Source: a virus
IMG/VR virus record: IMGVR_UViG_3300042484_000673
Coordinates: 1-27,327 of that record
DNA length: 27,327 nucleotides
Strand: one strand, 5' to 3'
This document shows positions 17,476 through 25,428 of this stretch, in pieces. Under the pieces are notes generated by a model. That model saw only the letters and a program-made list of their open reading frames with translations, searched no databases and was not told the origin of the DNA. Within the stretch, counting starts at the first letter, position 1, and each line of letters opens with the position of its first letter. The position numbers and the translations under genes are program-made.

Positions 17476-19266
17476 TTAACCTTCGCAAGCTAAACATTCG
17501 TTGCCTTGAGCAATAGCGCTCATATCTAATTCTTTAATCACTTCTCTTTCAATCTTTTTGGCAACTTTGTCCGCCTTACCAATTTTCTCAGAACGACAAT
17601 AGTATAAAGTTTTCAATCCTTTTTTCCATGCAAGAAAATGACAAGCATGGAGATACTTTAAATTAACATCTGGTCTAAAGAACAAATTAAGTGACTGTGC
17701 TTGGTCAATATATTGTTGTCTATCAGAAGCCAATTCAATTACCCATCTCTGGTCAATTTCCATGGATGTTTTGAATACATCTTTATCGTGGTCAGACATC
17801 CATTCTAAATGTTGAACAGAACCATCATTAGCAATAATAGACGACCAAACATCATTATACCAATTTTCTGGTTTATCGTGCGATAGTTTAATAATCAATT
17901 CATTTAACCAACGATTCTTGTTTAGATATGCTCCTGATAAGGTGTCTTGTCTGTAAGCATTAGCACGATATGGCTCAATACTAGGACTGGTGTTGCCCAT
18001 AATAATAGAGCTTGATGCATTTGGGGCAATAGCCATAACATGAGAGAACCGTAGACCGGTGCCAACACAATCAGGAGGAGAGCCACGTTCTGCACCCAAT
18101 TCAAGATTTGCATTATTTAATCCTTCTCTAATATGTTTAAATATTTTGTTGTTTGTAACTTTGGCCATTACTCCTTCAAAAGCAATGCCATTGCGCTGTA
18201 GATAAGCATGGAACCCAAGAGCACCGATACCAATAGAACGCTCTCGCTCGGCACTAAACTTTGCACGAGCAATAGCATCAGGAGCATTAGTGATGAAGTA
18301 ATTGAGGACGTTATCAAGCATTTCGGCAACGTCTTTAAGAAATAATGGTTCAGACTTCCATTCATCATAGTTCTCCAAGTTTAAAGAAGATAAACAACAT
18401 ACAGCTGTTCGCTCCTCATTTGTAGGTAGAATAATTTCGGAGCAAAGATTTGATTGGTGAATCCTTAAACCTTTGTCTTTAAGAAATTGTGGCATCTCAC
18501 GATTACTCGTATCAATATAATGAATGTATGGTTCACCTGTCATCATGCGAAGCTCTAGAATTTTCTGCCAAAGTTCTTTTGCAGATACAACTTCTCTTAC
18601 TTCACCTGAATGTGGATCTTTCAATTCCCAATCATCTTTTGCTTCAGGATCCAACATACAAGTTTCAATGATGTGCATGAAGTTATCGGTGATATTAATA
18701 CCGTGATGTAGATTTAAACAACGGACATTTGGATCGCCTGTCGGCTTACGCATCTCTAAGAAAGAGATAATATCTGGATGAGAGATATTGAGGTAAGCAG
18801 CATAACTGCCCCTGCGAGTGCGACCTTGCCTGTATGCCAAAGAACTGGCGTCATAGATTTTGAGGTGAGGCATGACACCAGTAGATTTATCGTCTGCTGA
18901 ACGAATACCAAAGCCAATACCAACACCACCCCCGAGCATAGAAAGCCAATTAGTTTCTGATAGATTATCAACTAGTCCCTCCGCAGTATCTTCAATATAG
19001 TTAAGGAAACATGATATAGGCATCCCACGCTTAGAACGACCAAAAGAAAGAATGGGAGTAGAATAAGACAACCAATGTTTACTGCTGTAGTCGTATAATC
19101 TCTGTGCGTGTTCCGGATTGGAACTAAACGATTTTGATACAAATGCGAATCTATGTTGTGGTGATTCTTCATCTTCTTTCATGTAACTTTCTTTAAGTCT
19201 TTTAATTCCAAGTTCGTCAAATAATTTATCTCTTTCTAAATCTATGCTGATGCCTAGGTATTCCAT
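17476..19266 (-). CDS. nrdA: Ribonucleotide reductase large subunit without ATP cone (NrdA)
   Basis: The catalytic subunit has its substrate-site Cys86 (ISCFL), the N273-C275-E277 triad in SNLCSE, Cys290/291 (AVCC), the Tyr pair in LYYCRS and the C-terminal relay pair C591/C594 (CLAC). At 596 residues it is much shorter than the 761-residue E. coli NrdA; the N-terminal ATP-cone domain is absent, so dATP feedback through that site should be lost. It works with NrdB, ThyX and the primase in the same operon. Confidence 0.95.
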   Translation of the reverse strand: MEYLGISIDLERDKLFDELGIKRLKESYMKEDEESPQHRFAFVSKSFSSNPEHAQRLYDYSSKHWLSYSTPILSFGRSKRGMPISCFLNYIEDTAEGLVDNLSETNWLSMLGGGVGIGFGIRSADDKSTGVMPHLKIYDASSLAYRQGRTRRGSYAAYLNISHPDIISFLEMRKPTGDPNVRCLNLHHGINITDNFMHIIETCMLDPEAKDDWELKDPHSGEVREVVSAKELWQKILELRMMTGEPYIHYIDTSNREMPQFLKDKGLRIHQSNLCSEIILPTNEERTAVCCLSSLNLENYDEWKSEPLFLKDVAEMLDNVLNYFITNAPDAIARAKFSAERERSIGIGALGFHAYLQRNGIAFEGVMAKVTNNKIFKHIREGLNNANLELGAERGSPPDCVGTGLRFSHVMAIAPNASSSIIMGNTSPSIEPYRANAYRQDTLSGAYLNKNRWLNELIIKLSHDKPENWYNDVWSSIIANDGSVQHLEWMSDHDKDVFKTSMEIDQRWVIELASDRQQYIDQAQSLNLFFRPDVNLKYLHACHFLAWKKGLKTLYYCRSEKIGKADKVAKKIEREVIKELDMSAIAQGNECLACEG

Positions 19267-19283
19267 GTATTCGCCTTACCTTA

Positions 19284-19928
19284 TTATTGTGTTATAAATT
19301 CTTTAATCATGGGAAAAATCGGTTCAATTGCATCAGCACAAGCCAAAGCGACTTCACGATGTTCTTTCTGAGTACCTTTATCGCTTCGTAGCTGTATATA
19401 GTGAACCCAAGACCTCATAGTTCCATTCATATACAACCTTGAAACTGTAATACCCTCAGGCAATACTGCTCGTGCCTGTTCTTTTGCAATACCGTGTTCA
19501 ATAGCCCAACGATATGCTTTTTCTGCAGCTAAAATAACATAGTCTTGTTGTGTTTCCCAATTCAACTTCAAACCAATGTTATCTGTTTCAATACTATTCT
19601 GCCGATTCTTATCATCCTGAAGTCTTGCTTCTTTGAATTCAAAACCCAAATCCGCTACTGCATATCTTTGAGAAAATTCTTGGAATGAAAAGGAGCGATG
19701 CCGTAATATTTGTCTTGCTATATCTCTTGTAGTTTCAATTTCTAAACAAACATTCACCATCTCTAATGGTGACCAATGTTGATGCTTAATTAAATAACGG
19801 ACCAACTTTTCAGCTGTGTCGCTATTGTTTTGATTTGATGGGTTAGAAACTCTAGCTGCATATGCTACTTGCTCTAGTAAATTCTTACCATCTGTTCCTT
19901 GTGTGTATGATATTAATTTTACATTCAT
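19284..19928 (-). CDS. thyX: Flavin-dependent thymidylate synthase
   Basis: The 214-residue protein has the ThyX signature RHRSFSFQEFSQRY at 76-89 (RHR-x7-S), which binds dUMP and FAD. It also has the C-terminal LYMNGTMRSWVHYIQLR segment. ThyX methylates dUMP to dTMP using methylene-tetrahydrofolate and NADPH, without DHFR. It stands between the primase (three bases apart) and nrdA, completing a dNTP-supply cluster. Confidence 0.95.
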   Translation of the reverse strand: MNVKLISYTQGTDGKNLLEQVAYAARVSNPSNQNNSDTAEKLVRYLIKHQHWSPLEMVNVCLEIETTRDIARQILRHRSFSFQEFSQRYAVADLGFEFKEARLQDDKNRQNSIETDNIGLKLNWETQQDYVILAAEKAYRWAIEHGIAKEQARAVLPEGITVSRLYMNGTMRSWVHYIQLRSDKGTQKEHREVALACADAIEPIFPMIKEFITQ

Positions 19929-19931
19929 TAT

Positions 19932-20942
19932 TTAAACCTTCTTCCAATTCACTAGTTCTGCTTTTGCTCTTAAATTAACGAATGTGTATTTACTTATAAT
20001 GTCTTGAATTTCATCTGGTGAGAACCCATCCATTATCATATCATTAATGTCTTTAGATTCAATCATTTCTGGCCATATCACTACATTATAATGTTTTTCT
20101 ATCGCTTCATCAATTTTTTTAACTATTTCTTTATTACGAGGTTCATTATCAAATATCAAAGTTACTTTAGACTTATCGTATATAGATGTGATTGATTCCA
20201 AGTTACTGTCCGCAGTGGCTACAGCATTGTCTAAGAACATACTGTCAATAGGACCTTCCACCACATATATCATCTTGTCCTCGTCTATCCTATCAAGTCC
20301 AAAGAACTTGTGGTTATCTTCATGTAGTTTGATAGTGATATATCTTAGCTTAGATTCACCTAGCGCTCGCCCCTGTATGGCAACGAGGTTCTTTTCTTGG
20401 TCATAAAACGGAATAACGAGGCGCTTGTCTTCCTTAGAGAGTTCTTTCTCAATTCCCAAACTTTGTATGAAGGCCGAGAAATCTTCCGCATAATATAGTT
20501 GCGAGAGAAAGTTCTCTGGAATCCGTCTTTGCTGAACATAGACTTTAGCAAAATGCGCCTCTGGTAACGAGTTGATAGATGGAAGAACCAACGATTTCTT
20601 AAAGACTGGTTTTTTGGTCTTTGCTTCTTCAAAGTCCGGAGTATTATGGTTGGTTTTGTTATTGTCACCATTTTTATATCTTTCTAAAGCATATTCTTTT
20701 ATCAGAGATGGATCAACCTTATCTAAAAAATTATAAAATGAAGTTGAAGCACCACAATTATGACACATATAGAAGTAGTCATTCTTTTTGCGGTACACAT
20801 AACCACGAGATTTGGTTTTGTTTTTCTGTGAGTCGCCACAGAGCGGACACCGAAAATTATAAAGGTCTTCCTTCTTTTGGGTAAACCTTTGTAATTTTGG
20901 CGAAATACGGAGCAGAAAAGCTCGGTCAATAAAAACACTCAT
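19932..20942 (-). CDS. 61: DNA primase, T4 gp61 type
   Basis: Residues 32-63 hold a four-cysteine zinc site (CPLC and CHNC), and the Toprim part has YVVEGPIDSMFLDN (226-239) with Glu229 and Asp233, then LIFDNEP (262-268). Length (336) agrees with T4 gp61 (342). It makes the RNA primers for lagging-strand synthesis and normally acts with the gp41-type helicase, which is not in this window. It is the first enzyme of the thyX-nrdA-nrdB operon. Confidence 0.92.
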   Translation of the reverse strand: MSVFIDRAFLLRISPKLQRFTQKKEDLYNFRCPLCGDSQKNKTKSRGYVYRKKNDYFYMCHNCGASTSFYNFLDKVDPSLIKEYALERYKNGDNNKTNHNTPDFEEAKTKKPVFKKSLVLPSINSLPEAHFAKVYVQQRRIPENFLSQLYYAEDFSAFIQSLGIEKELSKEDKRLVIPFYDQEKNLVAIQGRALGESKLRYITIKLHEDNHKFFGLDRIDEDKMIYVVEGPIDSMFLDNAVATADSNLESITSIYDKSKVTLIFDNEPRNKEIVKKIDEAIEKHYNVVIWPEMIESKDINDMIMDGFSPDEIQDIISKYTFVNLRAKAELVNWKKV

Positions 20943-20967
20943 AATATATTTAGGTTGTATTACAATA

Positions 20968-21390
20968 CTATTTGATTAATTTGATTATTGTATCAAGATT
21001 TAGATTAGAAATCAACCATGAGATAGCAATAATACCACCGGCAACCATCCATTTCCATTTCAATAAGGTATCTAAAGCTTCTTTTTCTTGTTTGTTGTGG
21101 TCACTCATATCTTTACGGAGAGATTTAAATTCATCCATAATTTCTTTGTTTGACGATTCCATTTTGTCCAAAACGGTATCTATTCGCTGATGAATTTCTT
21201 TGATATCAGCCTCCGTTTCTAATCTTCGGTTGTCCATGTTCGTATATACCTTTGCAATATGGCGGTCGTGTTGATCCACCAATTTTTCTATGACCTGGTC
21301 CATTTTATTACAAAGTGCAGATAAAGTCAATACTTGTGTCTTTAAAACACCAATATCCACTTTAATATCGGTATCGTCAAACTCTGCCAT
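20968..21390 (-). CDS. Tail-anchored coiled-coil membrane protein (140 aa)
   Basis: Most of the chain (about 15-110) is a charged coiled coil with heptad pattern (DRHIAKVYTNMDNRRLE, RIDTVLDKMESSNKE). A hydrophobic segment (113-130) near the C-terminus ends in KLIK. This topology places the coiled coil in the cytoplasm. Similar proteins occur near lysis or replication genes of T4-like phages, without known role. It directly follows the exported protein gene at 21391. Confidence 0.75.
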   Translation of the reverse strand: MAEFDDTDIKVDIGVLKTQVLTLSALCNKMDQVIEKLVDQHDRHIAKVYTNMDNRRLETEADIKEIHQRIDTVLDKMESSNKEIMDEFKSLRKDMSDHNKQEKEALDTLLKWKWMVAGGIIAISWLISNLNLDTIIKLIK

Positions 21391-21582
21391 TTATTTCTTT
21401 TCTGGTACTTTTGTGCCTTCTAATTTCTTATGCACTTTGATTTCTTTACAAACTTCTTTTTCTTTACCAGTTTTTTGGTCTTTCTGCATCACACAAGCCT
21501 TTTTAGTTTCAGCTGCATATGCAACTTGATAACCAACAAGAGACCAGACCACGAGATTGAGTGCAATTAAAAACTTTTTCAT
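21391..21582 (-). CDS. Small exported basic protein (63 aa)
   Basis: The N-terminus MKKFLIALNLVVWSLVGYQ with AYAA before the mature chain is a signal peptide cut near residue 23. The mature 40 residues are Lys/Glu-rich with two Cys (KACVMQ, EVCKE) likely joined in the periplasm. It overlaps the next gene's stop by four bases. Function unknown. Confidence 0.7.
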   Translation of the reverse strand: MKKFLIALNLVVWSLVGYQVAYAAETKKACVMQKDQKTGKEKEVCKEIKVHKKLEGTKVPEKK

Positions 21583-22220
21583 TTTTTCCTCTTTTGAATA
21601 ATTTGATTTACAAGATTGTCATTGTTTTCTGACTGATCCATTTTGTTTACTAATGATTCAGCAAAGACATCTGGTGCAGCCACAGGATGTTGAGTGCAAA
21701 CCGATGGATTGCTTTGACCAGCTTCTGTTAAGAATTCGGTACCATGTTTAATTTGACCAATAGGACATTTACATTCAGCTGTAGGTGAACCATTAATTGT
21801 TTTTCCAATGGTACAAATCATGCTCCAACAATTTGTGGATCCTTGTGCAAATTGACCAGAACAAGCCTGAACTGATGCTCTAGTTGCAGATTTCGGTGTG
21901 GTCACAAAATTACTAGCTTCTTGTGGATAATATACTTTTGGTGCAAATAAACTCCACACTTGACCTGTTGGAGCTGCACAAGAACCTTTCATATTACCAC
22001 CAGTCAAATCAGCAATTGCTTTTCCTTTTAGTATAGGACAGGTACAAATAACTTCTGGCCATGATTTACCATCATTAGTTTGAATTTTGTTGCCTGTAAG
22101 TCTACAAGTAGAAGCTGCACAGAGAGCATAATCGCCGTCACACAAGGCAATCGTAGGAGTGGTTTGTGCAAAAGTCAAACCACTAAAAAACATCAATAGA
22201 GTTAAACATAATTTTTTCAT
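21579..22220 (-). CDS. Exported protein with duplicated six-Cys unit (213 aa)
   Basis: A signal peptide (MKKLCLTLLMFFSGLTFA, cut before Q19) is followed by 12 Cys in two matching sets. Set one is C27, 34, 39, 59, 61, 81; set two is C120, 131, 136, 150, 152, 175. Each has a C-x4-C step and a C-x-C-P motif (CTCPI, CKCPI). Periplasmic disulfide-bonded domains are implied. The tail (about 180-213) is charged and helical. Position between lysis genes suggests an envelope function at the end of infection; no family recognised. Confidence 0.75.
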   Translation of the reverse strand: MKKLCLTLLMFFSGLTFAQTTPTIALCDGDYALCAASTCRLTGNKIQTNDGKSWPEVICTCPILKGKAIADLTGGNMKGSCAAPTGQVWSLFAPKVYYPQEASNFVTTPKSATRASVQACSGQFAQGSTNCWSMICTIGKTINGSPTAECKCPIGQIKHGTEFLTEAGQSNPSVCTQHPVAAPDVFAESLVNKMDQSENNDNLVNQIIQKRKK

Positions 22221-22240
22221 TTTTTATTCCTTTTTAATTA

Positions 22241-22354
22241 TCAACAAATACACATAGTTACTGGACAAGCACAAGGTGAAACACTTGGGAAAGCAACAAA
22301 GATAACAATAGCTATTGCAATAACAGCAACTGCGGTTATAATAACGTTTTTCAT
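22241..22354 (-). CDS. Membrane microprotein with Cys cluster (37 aa)
   Basis: The ATG overlaps the upstream TGA as ATGA. One hydrophobic helix (MKNVIITAVAVIAIAIVIF) is followed by a short tail with four Cys (CACPVTMCIC), again with a CxCP step as in the adjacent exported protein. The Lys near the N-terminus suggests the tail faces the periplasm. Role unknown. Confidence 0.6.
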   Translation of the reverse strand: MKNVIITAVAVIAIAIVIFVAFPSVSPCACPVTMCIC

Positions 22355-22572
22355 TTTTCTTCCTTTTTGGCAAATTTTTCTGAAGCAGTAAAACCTAATC
22401 CTGCAATCACCAAGTATATCATTGAATCAAATAATGATGCAGTTACTTTATAACCATGTATGTCAGCAACAAAACCATAAACACATACAATAAACGCCAA
22501 TAGTGTTATAACTCTTTTACTACTAACAGAGCCATTAATACCATCAGACAACATACTATTTAACCAGTTCAT
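22351..22572 (-). CDS. Two-span holin-like membrane protein (73 aa)
   Basis: The length and two hydrophobic segments (VITLLAFIVCVYGFVADI and the LFDSMIYLVIAGLGFTA region), with a short charged tail (EKFAKKEEK), fit small class II/III holin-like proteins. Holins form the membrane lesion that releases the endolysin. The assignment rests on topology and on the location two genes from the GH19 endolysin. It overlaps the next gene by one base. Confidence 0.65.
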   Translation of the reverse strand: MNWLNSMLSDGINGSVSSKRVITLLAFIVCVYGFVADIHGYKVTASLFDSMIYLVIAGLGFTASEKFAKKEEK

Positions 22573-23078
22573 TATAGTTCAGGTTGTGGTGGTTGAACTG
22601 GTGCAGGTTTACCACCAAATCCTGTTACAACTGCTGGTGTAAATGGTGAAACCACAGGAGTTCCTCCGACTGATCCAAAGCTTGGTGTTGGCATCACGTT
22701 TGATCCAACTGCTCCAAAACTTGTTGTTGGTGTGGGTGGTGCTGTTGGTGCAGGCGATACTGTTGTTGTTCTATTGGCTAATTCCAATGCTCTCTTTTGT
22801 GCATCTTTGTCACCGCCAGCCAACATGATACCTGATAATGTACCAGTTAAGAATGTGGCGATAGGTATAATCAACTCAAAGAATTTTTGGTCAATTGGAG
22901 AAATAGCATTAAGTGGTTGTGTTACAAAAATTAAAGAGTATAATACCACAAACACAATACCAAACAATGTAAGTGATAAACAGATACCAATGAAGAACTT
23001 CAGACGAGCCATTAACTGCTCTTCTGTATACATGAAGTCTGGTTCTAGTTGTTTTGGTTCTTTATTAAATAAATTCAT
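22572..23078 (-). CDS. Membrane protein with Pro/Thr/Gly-rich tail, lysis cassette (168 aa)
   Basis: The ATG at 23078 (MNLFNKEP) overlaps the upstream TGA; AGGAG lies ten bases before it, and a TTG at 23084 is rejected. Two membrane segments (about 30-50 and 69-90, the second ending SGIMLAGGDKDAQ) precede a disordered Pro/Thr/Gly-rich tail of about 65 residues. A similar protein is, from memory, widespread in T4-like marine phages. It may be the holin or a holin partner; the long tail is unusual for a holin. Confidence 0.72.
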   Translation of the reverse strand: MNLFNKEPKQLEPDFMYTEEQLMARLKFFIGICLSLTLFGIVFVVLYSLIFVTQPLNAISPIDQKFFELIIPIATFLTGTLSGIMLAGGDKDAQKRALELANRTTTVSPAPTAPPTPTTSFGAVGSNVMPTPSFGSVGGTPVVSPFTPAVVTGFGGKPAPVQPPQPEL

Positions 23079-23347
23079 TTGCAATTCGCTCCTGTTACTG
23101 GTACTGTTGGTGTATTTTGTGCAAGAGGTTTATTTCCTGCTGGTCCTAATCGTGGGTCATTTTGGCCTTTGAAAATATGTTCCGGACAAGTTCTTGTTAC
23201 ATCACAATACGGCAACTTACACATATCTTTATCCCAATTTGCTGGGTCTTGGCAAGGATAACGGAATCGGTCACCACTAAAATAAGCCAATGTTAAAGGC
23301 AATAACAATATAAACAAAATCCACTTTAATAACTTCTTGTCATTCAT
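23075..23347 (-). CDS. Cys-rich exported or anchored protein (90 aa)
   Basis: An N-terminal hydrophobic segment (LLKWILFILLLPLTLAYF) is a signal anchor. The rest holds five Cys (YPCQD, MCKLPYC, TCPEH, NCK) and a Pro-rich end, implying a periplasmic disulfide domain. It overlaps the endolysin stop by one base and the next start by four. Function unknown; the lysis-cassette position suggests envelope action. Confidence 0.7.
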   Translation of the reverse strand: MNDKKLLKWILFILLLPLTLAYFSGDRFRYPCQDPANWDKDMCKLPYCDVTRTCPEHIFKGQNDPRLGPAGNKPLAQNTPTVPVTGANCK

Positions 23348-23973
23348 TAATGAACTCCTAATACATGAAGTGCGTGTTCATAATGTTTAATTCTATCTTC
23401 AAGACCAATGGTACCACCATTGATACGCTTTGTTAATGTTAGTATATCGCCTTTGTCAGCCCATTGGTTAAGATTGTTTGTTTCCCAAAACCAGCAAGCA
23501 GATTGAGCTGCACCTTCAAATGTTTGTAGATATTCGGATGCTTGTTCAACAGATACTTCAATTGAGGCAGCAAACCAAGAATAGTTTTCTTTACCTGTCA
23601 ATTGAATTAGACCACGACCACAATATCTAAAACCATCACCAGAGGCCTCATCGCCATTACCCATGCGATTAGCATAGATACGATTTGCGATTGCTTCTTG
23701 TTTGTTTGGTTTGTTTGCATACTCATTCGCCAACTCATCTGTTGGAAAATACTTAGCAAACAGTTTGCGTAGTGTTGCAGCTTTGTAATTTAGATTCTCT
23801 TTGAGGAATACAAAATTACCAGATTCGTGAGCGCATTGTGCTATGAAGGCTGCAATACGTTGGGGTGTATTGATACCATAGTCAGGTAACAATTGTGCCA
23901 GTGCACCATGCCATTGGTCAATATATGGATTCTTTGGAAGCAATTGCTTCAGCTGGTCTTTTGTCAGTTCCAT
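23347..23973 (-). CDS. GH19 endolysin (chitinase-like muramidase)
   Basis: The 208-residue protein has the GH19 core: AHESGNF with catalytic Glu50, ENLNY with a second Glu at 59, and RYCGRGLIQLTGKENY. Phage GH19 enzymes cleave peptidoglycan glycan strands. There is no signal peptide, so a holin is needed for its release, consistent with the two holin-like neighbours. Its start overlaps the stop of a 37-residue membrane protein by one base (TAATG). Confidence 0.92.
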   Translation of the reverse strand: MELTKDQLKQLLPKNPYIDQWHGALAQLLPDYGINTPQRIAAFIAQCAHESGNFVFLKENLNYKAATLRKLFAKYFPTDELANEYANKPNKQEAIANRIYANRMGNGDEASGDGFRYCGRGLIQLTGKENYSWFAASIEVSVEQASEYLQTFEGAAQSACWFWETNNLNQWADKGDILTLTKRINGGTIGLEDRIKHYEHALHVLGVH

Positions 23974-24086
23974 TATTTCTTAATCATTCCTAAAACTTTA
24001 GCTTTAATTGCTTTAGCCCAAAAAGGCTCTGGAAAGTGCCAACCTACAAATGCACCAACTAAAACCCAAAATAGTGTGTCTAACAT
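23973..24086 (-). CDS. Small membrane protein, GWHFPEPFWAK type (37 aa)
   Basis: The ATG has GGAGAAAAA upstream. One short membrane segment (MLDTLFWVLVGAFVGWHF) is followed by PEPFWAKAIKAKV. The G-x-x-x-G-W-x-x-P-x-P-x-W-A-K pattern recurs in phage lysis regions from memory. It is coupled directly to the endolysin gene and could be a holin or antiholin accessory. Confidence 0.65.
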   Translation of the reverse strand: MLDTLFWVLVGAFVGWHFPEPFWAKAIKAKVLGMIKK

Positions 24087-24096
24087 TTTTTTCTCC

Positions 24097-24303
24097 TTAT
24101 ACAGCCATTGAAGCAACAGAAATTGCTGCGTTGATAATTGTATTCAATTGTTCTTTAAGTGCCAAACCTTCAGCATCATCGTTGATACCTTCCATAATGT
24201 TGATGCCTTGTAATAACTGGACATATTCCTCTTTGCTGATTTGTCCTTCAGCCCACATTTTATTATACTCTATGACTAATGCATTTAATTGTTCTGGTGT
24301 CAT
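24097..24303 (-). CDS. Hypothetical acidic helical protein (68 aa)
   Basis: Start ATG overlaps the lipoprotein stop by four bases. The N-terminal half is an EF-like helical stretch (YNKMWAEGQISKEEYVQLL) without a calcium loop, and the C-terminus is moderately hydrophobic (TIINAAISVASMAV) but short for a membrane span. Function unknown. Confidence 0.68.
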   Translation of the reverse strand: MTPEQLNALVIEYNKMWAEGQISKEEYVQLLQGINIMEGINDDAEGLALKEQLNTIINAAISVASMAV

Positions 24304-24704
24304 CTTGGTTTGCTCCCTAAAACGTGTTGAATGGTATCGGCCGACTTAACGACCTGTTGTAATTTTGCTTTACAGAAAATTGGTGAAATCTTTTCTGCTT
24401 TGTTAAAATAATCTTTTGTATCTTTTGTCAATGTTAATAGTTTAGTTGACATATTATCCGTATCTTTGTTTCTTGGTATATGAGCAGTAAAGTTCTTAAA
24501 CTCTAAAGCTTTAATATACAATTCGTTTACCTGTGTAACAACCAATAATTGGTTACTACAATTTTCTTCTGCAACTTGTGCCTTTGTTTTAATGTCATTC
24601 ACAATAAAGTATTCGTTGGTGTCATATTTGGCCATAAAATAGGCATCAAATAAGGCACAACCAGATAAACTAAATGCAAATAGAACTATAAGTATTCTTT
24701 TCAT
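24300..24704 (-). CDS. Lipoprotein (134 aa)
   Basis: MKRILIVLFAFSLSGC ends in a clear lipobox with Cys16. The mature chain is helical with two further Cys (ENCSNQ, PIFCKAK). It is one base from the exported nuclease and precedes the lysis genes. A superinfection-exclusion or envelope role is possible, but no family is recognised. Confidence 0.73.
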   Translation of the reverse strand: MKRILIVLFAFSLSGCALFDAYFMAKYDTNEYFIVNDIKTKAQVAEENCSNQLLVVTQVNELYIKALEFKNFTAHIPRNKDTDNMSTKLLTLTKDTKDYFNKAEKISPIFCKAKLQQVVKSADTIQHVLGSKPR

Positions 24705-25138
24705 TAGTTACACCATGACTGTTTGGCTTCACCGTAATACTCACGAGCAAATCCATTTTGAATGAGACCAGTGCGTAATGATTGGCCATCTAAAAGAATA
24801 TCACCCAAGACACGGCCACCAAATTTATCCCAGCTATACAACACAACTTGACGCTTGGTAGATTTGGTAATGGCGGCTTTTGTAAATTCACTAGCGGCCT
24901 TACCACGGGCATCTTCGGCAGGACATTGAGCTCTGTGTCCTTTTTCTGGAGTATCCACACCGAATATTCTAACGGCAAGTTCTGGTTTAAGTGGTGCCGG
25001 TAAAAAGGGAGCCGCTATGACCACAGTATCGCCATCGCTTACACGGACAATCTGAGCATCATAGGTTACACCCTTTGGAGTTTTCTGTGCCATTGCCAAC
25101 ATAGGCATGGCAAGTAATACAAGTAATAATTTTTTCAT
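24704..25138 (-). CDS. Exported staphylococcal-nuclease-type enzyme (144 aa)
   Basis: A signal peptide (MKKLLLVLLAMPMLAMA) precedes an SNase domain: VSDGDTVVI (Asp35, Asp37), VRIFGVDTPEK (Arg57, Asp62, Glu65) and KFGGRVLGD (Arg109), the calcium site and both catalytic arginines. These enzymes cleave DNA and RNA outside the cytoplasm. In a phage, nuclease sent to the periplasm could degrade DNA injected by a competing phage or salvage nucleotides; this is inference. It overlaps the o-spanin by four bases. Confidence 0.9.
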   Translation of the reverse strand: MKKLLLVLLAMPMLAMAQKTPKGVTYDAQIVRVSDGDTVVIAAPFLPAPLKPELAVRIFGVDTPEKGHRAQCPAEDARGKAASEFTKAAITKSTKRQVVLYSWDKFGGRVLGDILLDGQSLRTGLIQNGFAREYYGEAKQSWCN

Positions 25139-25428
25139 TTTACACTATCAAATATTTGTTTCTGTTGTTTATACCATAACTGCCATGCATTGTATCGGTC
25201 TTGTAATTCATAATAGAGTCCATAATTCTCATTAGCATTTTGTAATAAGTCTGCTAATGTCTTTTTATTCTCATTTAGAGGCTTTAGAACCGGAGCGGGC
25301 TCCATTAGCACTTGAGGAGCCTCTGGAAATTTTTGGCTCAATGGCACGGTTGTAGAGCACCCAAGCATCATCAGACAGCTTGCACTCAGCATTAATAGCT
25401 TCCCTTTTTGCTTCAATGTCCTTAGCAT
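25135..25428 (-). CDS. o-spanin, Rz1-like lipoprotein
   Basis: The N-terminus is basic then hydrophobic with lipobox LMMLGC (Cys24). The mature chain is Pro-rich at first (FPEAPQVLMEPAPVLKPL), then helical. It starts within the i-spanin gene and shares about 158 bases with it in another frame, the classic Rz/Rz1 arrangement. The mature lipoprotein would sit in the outer membrane and pair with the i-spanin to fuse the membranes during lysis. Confidence 0.85.
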   Translation of the reverse strand: MLRTLKQKGKLLMLSASCLMMLGCSTTVPLSQKFPEAPQVLMEPAPVLKPLNENKKTLADLLQNANENYGLYYELQDRYNAWQLWYKQQKQIFDSVK

